DNA of 64,000 nucleotides from Notospermus geniculatus (taxonomy: Eukaryota; Nemertea; Pilidiophora; Heteronemertea; Lineidae), in the NCBI GenBank assembly GCA_002633025.1, contig NMRB01000070.1, forward strand, positions 560,510 through 624,509. The letters are read 5' to 3'. Shown one piece after another: positions 47,883 through 64,000 of the stretch. The position numbers and the translations under genes are program-made. Each line of letters opens with the position of its first letter. Within the stretch, counting starts at the first letter, position 1. The notes under the pieces were generated by a model. That model was not told the DNA's origin. It ran no database searches and worked only from the letters and a program-made list of their open reading frames with translations.

Positions 47883-48850
47883 NNNNNNNNNNNNNNNNNN
47901 NNNNNNNNNNNNNNNNNNNNNNNNNNNNNNNNNNNNNNNNNNNNNNNNNNNNNNNNNNNNNNNNNNNNNNNNNNNNNNNNNNNNNNNNNNNNNNNNNNNN
48001 NNNNNNNNNNNNNNNNNNNNNNNNNNNNNNNNNNNNNNNNNNNNNNNNNNNNNNNNNNNNNNNNNNNNNNNNNNNNNNNNNNNNNNNNNNNNNNNNNNNN
48101 NNNNNNNNNNNNNNNNNNNNNNNNNNNNNNNNNNNNNNNNNNNNNNNNNNNNNNNNNNNNNNNNNNNNNNNNNNNNNNNNNNNNNNNNNNNNNNNNNNNN
48201 NNNNNNNNNNNNNNNNNNNNNNNNNNNNNNNNNNNNNNNNNNNNNNNNNNNNNNNNNNNNNNNNNNNNNNNNNNNNNNNNNNNNNNNNNNNNNNNNNNNN
48301 NNNNNNNNNNNNNNNNNNNNNNNNNNNNNNNNNNNNNNNNNNNNNNNNNNNNNNNNNNNNNNNNNNNNNNNNNNNNNNNNNNNNNNNNNNNNNNNNNNNN
48401 NNNNNNNNNNNNNNNNNNNNNNNNNNNNNNNNNNNNNNNNNNNNNNNNNNNNNNNNNNNNNNNNNNNNNNNNNNNNNNNNNNNNNNNNNNNNNNNNNNNN
48501 NNNNNNNNNNNNNNNNNNNNNNNNNNNNNNNNNNNNNNNNNNNNNNNNNNNNNNNNNNNNNNNNNNNNNNNNNNNNNNNNNNNNNNNNNNNNNNNNNNNN
48601 NNNNNNNNNNNNNNNNNNNNNNNNNNNNNNNNNNNNNNNNNNNNNNNNNNNNNNNNNNNNNNNNNNNNNNNNNNNNNNNNNNNNNNNNNNNNNNNNNNNN
48701 NNNNNNNNNNNNNNNNNNNNNNNNNNNNNNNNNNNNNNNNNNNNNNNNNNNNNNNNNNNNNNNNNNNNNNNNNNNNNNNNNNNNNNNNNNNNNNNNNNNN
48801 NNNNNNNNNNNNNNNNNNNNNNNNNNNNNNNNNNNNNNNNNNNNNNNNNN
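47883..48850. other. assembly gap, 968 n
   Basis: Unknown bases. Open frames crossing it are meaningless. Confidence 1.
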
Positions 48851-48852
48851 TA

Positions 48853-48978
48853 GTTCAGTGTTCCCCAACAGTAGACGCGGCCTAGAATTATTGATGGGTT
48901 AGTTGCCGCTTAATCCGTCAGGAGGGAAACAATAAGAAAAACACAGAAATACGGGGAACACTGATCGACGTTACACCG
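48853..48978. repeat. TGACGGAATAAGC-core element beside the gap
   Basis: Contains GCCGCTTAATCCGTCA at 48905-48920 and ends in GTTACACCG at 48970-48978, the features shared with 5848-6019 and 39982-40159. CAGTGTTCCCC and GGGGAACACTG form an inner inverted repeat. Confidence 0.6.
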
Positions 48979-48979
48979 A

Positions 48980-49323
48980 CATCCGTATTTAACGCTTTGA
49001 GAATTTTCAACCATATTTTTCCAAATCGCAATCTGACCACTGGGGCCTACAACCGAGATTTCAACACATCCGCTTCAAAAATGATTTATTCATGTTTATT
49101 AGGAACAAGGTCGAGTTTATATTAATATGGCCGCGGGAGATCAGAACTTCGACAACTTTGATCTCAAGGTGGTGTTGACCGTCTGTTAGAAACTGGACAA
49201 ACAAACCATGCAAGAAACTTTCGCTTAGTGAACTAATAAAAGGATTGTCTGACTCACCTCGGCCTCGAGCGTCTTACAGTCCATATACTGCTGAGCCATC
49301 TGGTGGAAATAACCGGTAGGCGT
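48980..49323. repeat. duplicated segment, copy right of the gap
   Basis: Match of 47067-47408. The small exon is carried (49323-49258, minus) but homology ends before its ATG, so this copy is a fragment. Confidence 0.85.
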
Positions 49324-49687
49324 GGGACTGCACCTATTGCCCGAATCTCTCAACGCGAAATGATTGCTTGAAATCCCACCTCTCCCTTTCTTGATTCGCG
49401 AACTCGATAGCGAGAGGCACCCGCGATGGCTTTTTGGCTGGCTAGATTTAATAGCGTTTGCTACTACAAAGCTGACGGCGACAATAGAAAAATCTAGTAC
49501 ATGTAGGTACTCCGACGTCAACGGACAAACGCCAACACTCTAACCATAGAAAATCTACTGTCATTAACAGATGGCTAAATACACCAACACTAACCTTACC
49601 AAATCTACTTGACGTTGACAGACTGCTAAACACGCCATCATGCTAACCTACCATAAACGTTAGAAGACTCACACGCACACGCACCAT

Positions 49688-49819
49688 GAGTTTACATCGA
49701 GGCACACGCGACACGAACGCGCATGCGAACAAACCGTTCATGGGGATGAATCCTTTGTGAAGCCAATAGGCCTATTGTTCGCCTGCGTGCTCGTGTCGCG
49801 TGTGCCTCGATGTGAACTC
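49688..49819. repeat. inverted-repeat MITE, ~132 bp
   Basis: GAGTTTACATCGAGGCACAC at the left and GTGTGCCTCGATGTGAACTC at the right, pairing through CGCGACACGA. No target duplication recognised. Confidence 0.8.
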
Positions 49820-50013
49820 AGCCTAAACATGTAAATCATTTCAAAAACGTGAAAAGGAATCCGGGTCACTTCGTTGTCGTTCATCCTGGGAAAAGGTCTA
49901 TTGGGTTGATTTCTCCATAATTTCTCAAGTAACCCAGGTTTTTATCACCTACACAATCAATAGGACTGGTGATTTTTCTGGTCCCATTTGGGAAAAAACT
50001 ACGTTTCACGTAC

Positions 50014-53000
50014 TTGATGTCGTGGTTGTCGTTGGTGGTAAAGGGGGTAACCCTTTGGCCAGCTTTTTGCAAATGACTGAAGCGATTGGGAGTGCCTTCT
50101 GAGTTGTCTGGGAAAACTTATTTGCTATGTAGGAATGGGTGTTCTTTGGGTTTGATGCGAGTTGCGCGATTGCCCGTCTGGCCTTCGACGTGGCCTGAGC
50201 GGCCACGGTGAAGAGTTCGATTCCATTTCGCTTGCAAGTTGCGGCTTGTCGTGAAGCTCTGGCCATATTATTGGGACTTCCGTCAGATATCAGGATGCCA
50301 ATCTTCGGTACTCCAGGTCTGGCACCGTACCTTCTCCTGAAGCCGCTGAAAAAAAGCACAAATATGTGGGGAACGAAATACGTACTTGGGCTATCTGACT
50401 CAAATAAGGGGGAAAGTGCCCGACGGTGGAAATATTGAACTGATTGCCACTATAATCCCAGGAAGTCATCTTCTTGGACGGGAAAGTGTAATATCACAAC
50501 AATCTTTGTTGGTAAAGGGTCAAAAACGTACTTACAGAAGTCTCAGGACTTGAAGGACTGTCGACGTGGCCGTAGAGCCTCTGACATATCGAATGCGTCG
50601 AACAGCTCTCCGTAATGCCGCTTTTGTGTAGTGTCGGTTGAGAGGGAAGTTGAAACGGATGCCTGAGCTGAACCTGCGACAAATTTACACACCGTCCTTT
50701 ACGCGTTTACCCATGAGGCAAAAATATGTGGACGTTTTTCCAGCGGGCGTAGGTCTACCATTAGCAATCCCTTCATCAAACGAAGCACTCATCAGCTAAA
50801 CTGACATGACATTTCGCCCTGGGATAACAACTCCAATATAGGCTACTGAACGTAACTGCAAAGGGTTGTTGGTTCCTGGAGAACTCGCAATTCATTTGTA
50901 GTCCCGGCAAGGCCTAGCTGCAGCGGTCACTTACCTGAATACCCCAACCCGAATTGTATTTCTTCCAATAGCCAGTTGGTTGATGAGGGCGTTGATAAAC
51001 CTTAGAAGGTGAAGGAAGTTGTGTTTTCCGTGCACGGAGGAGTCCACCATGAAGTAGATATCAGCCTTTGTGCGCGGATCGCAAACTAGAGTTGTGGAAG
51101 GAAGAGATTAGCCAGACAGCATCTTGCCCTGACAGAGGTTCCAATTCCCTCGGTCAAGAGAGAGCATAGTCGAGGGGCGACATGGCGACATCACGGTGTC
51201 GAATCTAATATACCCCGGTCTTCCAGGGCTATTAAAAACCCGATCAAAGTTGTTAATCTCCAAAAAGAAAAAAAGGACTTCGTAAGTACCCACTTGATTT
51301 CTTCGGTGGCCCTATTGTCGGTGGTGGAGGCAGAGGTATTTGATGCGAGTTGCGCGATTGCCCGTCTGGCCTTCGACGTGGCCTGAGCGGCCACGGTGAA
51401 GAGTTCGATTCCATTTCGCTTGCAAGTTGCAGCTTGTCGTGAAGCTCTGGCCATATTATTGGGACTTCCGTCAGATATCAGGATGCCAATCTTCGGTACT
51501 CCAGGTCTGGCACCGTACCTTCTCCTGAAGCCACTGAAAAAAAGAACAAATATGTGGAGAACGAAATACGTACTTGGGCTATCCGACCCAAATAAGGAGG
51601 AAAGTGCCCGACGGTGGAAATATTGAACTGATTGCCACTATAATCCCAGGAAGTCATCTTCTTGGACGGGAAAGTGTAATATCACAACAACCTTTGTTGG
51701 TAAAGGGTCAAAAACGTACTTACAGAAGTCTCAGGACTTGAAGGACTGTCGACGTGGCCGTAGAGCCTCTGACATATCGAATGCGTCGAACAGCTCTCCG
51801 TAATGCTGCTTTTGTGTAGTGTCGGTTGAGAGGGAAGTTGAAACGGATGCCTGAGCTGAACCTGCGACAAATTTACACGCCGTCCTTTACGCGTTTACCC
51901 AGAGGCAAAAATATGTGGACGTTTTTCCAGCGGGCGTAGCAATCCCTCCATCAAACGAAGCACTCATCAGCTAAACTGACAGGACATTTCGCCCTGGGAT
52001 AACAACTCCAATACTGAACGTAACTGCAAAGGGTTGTTGGTTCCTAGAGAACTCGCAATCATTTGTAGTCCCGGCAAGGCCTAGCTGCAGCGGTCACTTA
52101 CCTGAATACCCCAACCCGAATTGTATTTCTTCCAATAGCCAGTTGGTTGATGAGGGCGTTGATAAACCGGAGAAGGTGAAGGAAGTTGTGTTTTCCGTGC
52201 ACGGAGGAGTCCACCATGAAGTAAATATCAGCCTTTGTGCGCGGATCGCAAACTAGAGTTGTGGAAGGAAGAGATTAGCCAGACAGCATCTTGCCCTGAC
52301 AAAGGTTCCAATTCCCTCGGTCAAGAGAGAGCATAGTCGAGGGGCGACATGGCGACATCACGGTGTCGAATCTAATATACCCCGGTCTTCCAGGGCTATT
52401 AAAAACCCGATCAAAAAGTTGTTAATCTCCAAAAAGAAAAAAAGGACTTCGTAAGTACCCACTTGATTTCTTCGGTGGCCCTATTGTCGGTGGTGGAGGC
52501 AGAGGTTTGCACTTGTAACTGAACTCTAGATACTTGCTAACGCCTCTACATGGGTCACCAAATACGGCACTTGTGGATCGGAACTTGCAGCTTGTCTTTC
52601 CGTTGCACATTGACGTCAGCTTTGCCAGACTTTTGACTTTGTCGTAGCAACTTGTCTTGGAATATACCCCTGTGCGGCAGTAACGCGTGGACTGTCGTCC
52701 CCACATGGCACTGACGATATGCATTTTGCCACCTCCTCTGCATTTTAAGCTGACAATTTTAGGGTAGTTTCCGCAGTATCTTCCTTTGTACGTGTACTGA
52801 GCTAAGAGAAGATAAAATGTTGCTTTGCAACCTGCTATACCTGCGATTGAATACGACCACAAGGAACTGATACCGGTCGCCGACCGATTGCTGATGACCA
52901 CATCTTCGGCATTGGTGGAAATCACGTCTAGCGAGTCCACTACGCAAACTCAGCTCGAAAATTAATGGTGGATTCCTAGCTTTAGGAATAAGTACCAGCT

Positions 53001-53672
53001 CGGCCAGTCTCCCGTTACTTGTTGACAAGTAAACTGGCCAGTTCGGGAACTTGTTCTGAGAGTCGGTATGCATTGATTTCATTAGAACCATCGGCATCTT
53101 CACTTTGTAAAACTATAGGCCTAATTGCTGATTCCATCGATTGGCCCATGCTCGGGTGGAGTGTTAAGTGGGGTTCATTGGCGCACGGATTTTGTCCGAT
53201 TCAGGTCCGTAAAAAGTCGATCAAATTGACGTTTGCGTTTTCGTATCCGGAAAACTAGGGGACGGACTGGAAACGGACCGGATCTGTGTGCCAATGAACC
53301 CCGATTTATGCCAACGAACAAAATCACGATCATATCATTGGTTTGAGCCCATCCAGCCACCAAGCTTCCAAACACGCAGGCAAGCCATATTTTGAACAGG
53401 TTCGTGACACTTTCTGATGGGCATAAAAATTACAAACTGAGATCAAGAGGAGAAGTGTAGATCGCTGACCAAATCTGAGAGGACTTACTGAGATAAACAC
53501 TGACTTCATGACTCAGGTAACTTAACAAAATAATTCCGATGTCAACTCCGCCACTCTGACAACCGGAAAGTAAAAAAAGCAACACCTGACCTGTCAACTT
53601 ACCAAGGGAAAGGTTGAGAATAAGAATAGAAAGGACGCAAGAAATGTGCACATGTTCCTGCCAGAGAAGCAT
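50014..53672 (-). CDS. secreted SUEL lectin-VWA protein with duplicated VWA (gene 2)
   Basis: Exon 1 (53672-53603) starts at ATG and encodes MLLWQEHVHISCVLSILILN then LSL, a signal peptide with likely cleavage near SLA-Q. Exon 2 (52801-52463) is the SUEL lectin domain: CRGGGKMHIVSAMWGR, MCNGKTSC, AVFGDPCRGVSKYLEFSYKC, then a PPPPTIGPP linker. The VWA domain takes three exons and is present twice: 52252-52102, 51861-51724, 51533-~51345, and again 51085-50935, 50673-50536, 50345-50014. Phases agree throughout (1,1,2,2). The first set breaks inside its last exon, so exon 2 followed by the second set gives the complete domain. The metal site is altered: DSSVH instead of DxSxS. VWA cores HYTKAALRRAVRRIR and PKIGILISDGSPNN are normal. 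A GTACGT donor after 50014 suggests more exons or a nearby stop (50006). Confidence 0.75.
50153..51340. repeat. 1.19-kb tandem unit A (VWA exons)
   Basis: Matches 51341-52506 base for base apart from scattered substitutions and small indels (for example nine extra bases near 50755). It carries a complete set of VWA exons apart from the shared breakpoint. Confidence 0.9.
51341..52506. repeat. 1.19-kb tandem unit B (VWA exons)
   Basis: Second unit. The junction at 51340/51341 joins the end of the lectin exon (GGTGGAGGCAGAGGT as plus strand) to the middle of the last VWA exon (TGATGCGAGTTGCGCGATTG). The junction is out of frame, so a protein reading through both units is not expected. Confidence 0.9.
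53170..53302. repeat. inverted-repeat MITE in gene 2 intron 1
   Basis: GGGGTTCATTGGCGCAC and GTGTGCCAATGAACCCC ends, ~133 bp, with further imperfect pairing inward. Confidence 0.75.
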
Positions 53673-54117
53673 TTCTGAATCCGAGACTATGACGAGCGCT
53701 AAAAAAAGTAAAAAAAACATTCTGAATACCGTAACGGTGAATATCAGGCTTCTTTCAAAATGGTGAAAAAAATACACATGTATCATTCTTTTGCGTCTCT
53801 AACTGACAAATAGCGGTGAAGTCCTTTCAGTCCACCTACCGTTAGATCAGCCGTTAGTTCGGTTTGGGCTCCTTTTTTCCTGAAGCTTGAAGTCAACTGA
53901 CAGCAAGTGTTCGCCCCCTCTGGAAATCTTCATGAATTTCGATACAGGAATAATATTAAATTCATCATGCACGTCGGCCTCTTTGAAGTTTCCTCAACAA
54001 CGGCCATGAATATTTTGTTATTTTCATCAATAGATTGGAGATAAATGAAAATGAAGGTGAATGCAAATAGAATCCTCGGTTAACGATATTTTTTACATCT
54101 TTGCTTGGATTCAGTCG
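53673..54117. promoter_or_regulatory. 5' flank of gene 2, likely promoter
   Basis: The region upstream (plus-strand right) of the gene 2 start codon. An alternative upstream in-frame start gives a longer hydrophobic leader (MFFLLFLALVIVSDS, then the signal peptide). No TATA box or other element recognised. Confidence 0.3.
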
Positions 54118-54655
54118 CCGGTGTAACATCTGCTAGTGTTTCCCATCTGTGAGTGTTTCCCTCCTATTTTCTGACGGAATAAGCGGCGATTTGACAATAT
54201 AAGAGGACACACAAAGAAACATGTCCATCTATCTGCCAGCATTTCCCAAACAATAGGGGGACACACTAACCCACAGAAACACTGGCAGATATAACACTGG
54301 CTTCCTCTTCTTTGGGGTAGAGATGGCGTGAAGAAAGAAGGCCAGGGAGAAAAAACTAGTGAAAAAGAAACGTGGGGGCTAGACGTTAGTGTCAGGAGGG
54401 ACTTCATTCACGAAGCTCTCGTATAAACTGAACGGTGTGCGTAAACTACTGCATTTGGGGGGAAACCTTGTTCACTATCAGCCTGATAAAATATTTGCCT
54501 GCCCTTAAAGTTAGGCCTACAGGTGCTTTGTGAATATGGTCCCTGATTTTATTTATGGCCTCAGTTTCCGAGTCTACAGTTCTGCACCTTCATCTTTATC
54601 GAGCTGTACACTATGCGGACACTTTGCTTGGAGGGTAACGTTTACTGTTACACCG
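54118..54655. repeat. possible TIR element bounded by CGGTGTAAC/GTTACACCG
   Basis: CGGTGTAAC at 54118-54126 and GTTACACCG at 54647-54655 are inverted. The core TGACGGAATAAGCGG lies at 54172-54186. An inner inverted pair (CCAGCATTTCCC.../CACTGGCAGATA region) is weak. It may be two fragments instead of one element. Confidence 0.4.
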
Positions 54656-54933
54656 GTTAACTTTTTGATCCCTAGGGCTATATTCACGTTGTATTATGGC
54701 ATCTCCTGGAAAAAGATGTTTTATTTACACGGTCATAATGAACCGGCATAAATTCAGTGCACCAAAATATTTATGTAAACAGACTTTCTAAAGATGCCTG
54801 GAAGGTGAGCATGGATCGACCTGATTTTCGGATTGGCAAAGGAATAAGCGCTGGTCACGGTGTGCACAAAAAAAGGGAAAAAATAAGTATTACGAATCTT
54901 ATTCTGTCCAAGCTCTCCGACAAGTGCACAGAC

Positions 54934-55057
54934 GAGGCGTTTGCGGGCGCGGGTTAGGAGGCGGGCGCAGGTGGAAAAAATCGCTCCAACGTATTCCCCT
55001 TTAGCTATTTCACTCGCACCCGTGCCCGCCTCCTAATCCGCGCCCCGCAAACGCCTC
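54934..55057. repeat. GC-rich inverted-repeat MITE
   Basis: GAGGCGTTTGCGGGCGCGGG and its near-exact reverse (CCGCGCCCCGCAAACGCCTC), with GGAGGCGGGC inner arms. About 124 bp. Confidence 0.8.
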
Positions 55058-55680
55058 ATGGAAACACGGTCGATAACTTTCGCGCAGATGAGCCGTTTGC
55101 CGTTTGGACTATTCAAAATGCGCGCCACTAATACCTGGTGACGCATAGTGCTGCGTATCATACGTCAGAGGGATGCGCTCAGTTGAATGATTGCACAATT
55201 CGGATGCGGCGAATGTGCTGTTCATGAAAGAAAGAAGCCCCATGACGGATGCATGCCACTGCGCACCTTCGGTATATTCCGGAAACACGATTTTTCCCGG
55301 ATGTTTTGCGGGGTTGTTTTTATTGAATTCCCTCGATGGCAGGCATAGAAAAACACGTTCTACTAGTAGTTAAGAGTAGGTTCTTGACCTGATTTGTGAG
55401 TCCTTTATATATTAATGTATGTAGGCGCTATATAGCAAAATGGCTTCCCGCCCAATGAATATTCATGGCATTAAGCCATTATCGGGATTGCGAAATGCGT
55501 CATTGGCCAATAGGCCTTCACAACCTGATTTCGCAACAATAGTCGGCCTATTTACTGTTTATTGATTCCGGTCGTCATTGAACTGGCCTCATTTACTAGC
55601 TGTCTAACATAGCAATAGGATCGACGTGTTCGAGCCGGATATCGACAATCTACATTTACATTTGACTACAAATCAATCCA
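55058..55680 (+). promoter_or_regulatory. 5' flank and probable 5' UTR of eIF4A
   Basis: Between the MITE and the eIF4A start codon. A CCAAT-type ATTGGCCAATAGG is at about 55502 and an in-frame TGA lies ~18 bases before ATG, so 55681 is the first usable start in this frame. The exact transcription start is not visible. Confidence 0.4.
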
Positions 55681-62623
<6,943 letters not shown>

Positions 62624-64000
62624 AGCGACGATTAGTGGAGGTTAATATCAGCTGTCTAGCGTCATATCTTTGCGATCAGATTATTCTTACATGTGGCTGG
62701 CGTTCATACTGACGGGAACCTGGATTTTTGGCGCAATTTGTGCCAGCGTTTTCTGGTGCCCATTTTTTGACGAAGACATTATTTGTACTTTAACCACGTT
62801 GGACAGTTGACCTTTGCTTTGGTGGTCTGCGCTCAGGTGCAGTGCCGCCTACCAGTTGTGTGTATAAGCTCTCGGTATTGTTTATATCTTTGCGAGTTGC
62901 TTTCGAGGCAGTTTGCGCCATTATATTATATAATTATTGTGCTCTTATTGTATTTATGATACACATTCTTCTGGATACACTATCATTCATAGTGCGGGTG
63001 ATTTTCCTGTCATAATTGTTGTAAATTTTAGTTGTCGCACGTTGTTTAGGGTGTCTGTCCAGTCATGGACGGGGCCCTCGCTGCCATGAGTCCCCATGAT
63101 GTGTTGTCCATCCCAACTTGCATTGCTGTAACATTGACCACCTATGGAGCTTGCGTCGTCGTCAGAACAAGGCAGTTATGCATTCCTGATTGTGGTTTGC
63201 TGGAGAAAATGAAATCATGTCCGTGGTGTCGAGACATGAATCAAAGGATGCATGTGGATTGGCTCCATGTGAACTTTGTAATATGTTTGGATCTAGGCAT
63301 ATTAAAATATATTATATACAAATTGCCGAGTTCCAGCTTCATTTTCTCAGTATCATGTGAATTGAGCATTATCATGTTTTGACATCTTCACCTTCATATG
63401 ATGATTTCCTTGTGCATGCTTCAAGCTTGAAATGATATGCATTCATTTGTGTTGTGCAATCCTGTTGACCGTCACTTATGCCTGTTGCATATGCTAGTTG
63501 CATTTTCTCGTATTCCCTATGTTCCCTAAATCTCAGTTTATCTTTCAGAATTCATTTGTTGCGTTGGCAAGTCTGCTGGGCAAACTCTTCGTCATGTTTG
63601 TGGTGTCTGTGGTGCGATGAGTGTAGTCGGTCCATGCCATCTCCTTATCATGTGTAATGCATAACAGTACTAATTGTTCTGTTCAGTCATTGATAGCAGA
63701 TTTGAATTCAAAGAATTCACTCATTGAGTATGTTGTACATTCAGTATGCATGTTATACTGTCCCTTGTAATCCATGAACTGTGTGTGAAGCACAGACTTA
63801 TTTCCTTGCCTTGGCATAAGCACCGTTGAGAAAAACCATGGTGCAAGAAGATTTTCTAGCCTGGTTTGTTGCCCAATTGCCAACATCACCCTTGTATAGG
63901 CCAAGTACCAATCCTGAGGATGTTCATGTGTAGGCCAAGTTGTTGGTCCATTTAGGCTATGGTGCCAAAACAAGGAAAGTTCAATTGCAGATCCATTGTA
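62624..64000 (+). other. eIF4A 3' UTR and downstream DNA
   Basis: T/G-rich sequence after the stop codon, with no recognised gene. No single poly(A) signal is convincing; ATTAAA-like TATTAAAATA is near 63299. Frames at 63065-63382 (+) and 63683-63973 (-) have no known domain. Confidence 0.45.

Noticed and set aside
47822-48902. Frames of ~340 codons over 47.8-48.9 kb
   Set aside because: They run through the run of n and carry no sequence information.

Overview
This window is animal genomic DNA, gene-poor and crowded with short inverted-repeat transposons. Three things point to a highly polymorphic marine invertebrate: GT-AG introns with animal-like phases, a metazoan FAIM gene, and secreted genes joining a SUEL (sea-urchin-egg-lectin type) domain to a von Willebrand A (VWA) domain. 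I cannot name the phylum with confidence. Single n placeholders at 10239, 33188, 36217, 41274 and 44416, nnn at 20757-20759 and a 968-base gap at 47883-48850 show a draft assembly.

Layout. 1-21 kb is almost gene-free: a tRNA-like pol III unit, many MITE-type hairpins, and one phase-consistent three-exon candidate gene of unknown function (8135-8899). 21.09-30.66 kb and 33.19-41.57 kb are two near-identical copies of one ~9 kb block, each carrying the three 3' exons of a FAIM gene. The second copy begins exactly at an n, so the pair looks like two haplotypes placed in tandem. Because the copies differ by whole insertions, they give filled/empty site pairs for several mobile elements. Between them, 30.66-33.19 kb holds nested TIR elements and a dimeric tandem array of nuclear-receptor-like half-sites.

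43.9-53.7 kb, minus strand, holds two paralogous secreted lectin-VWA genes. The upstream one (50.0-53.7 kb) has a signal peptide exon, a SUEL exon and a VWA module duplicated in tandem. The other (43.9-45.5 kb) has a VWA module interrupted by a palindromic element. Between them, around a gap, lie a RecQ-like helicase exon and a divergent small first exon, part of which is duplicated on the far side of the gap.

55.68-62.62 kb, plus strand, is a multi-exon eIF4A gene. All junction phases agree. It has three oddities: an 88-codon RS/RD-rich first exon, a tandemly duplicated exon carrying the DEAD motif, and no visible exon for motif III (SAT). The rest to 64 kb looks like 3' UTR and downstream DNA.

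The genes do not form a functional cluster: eIF4A acts in translation, FAIM is a cytosolic apoptosis/proteostasis protein, and the lectin-VWA proteins are predicted to be secreted adhesion or recognition proteins. The most unusual content is the eIF4A exon structure, the degenerate VWA metal site, and the two-haplotype record of mobile-element movement.
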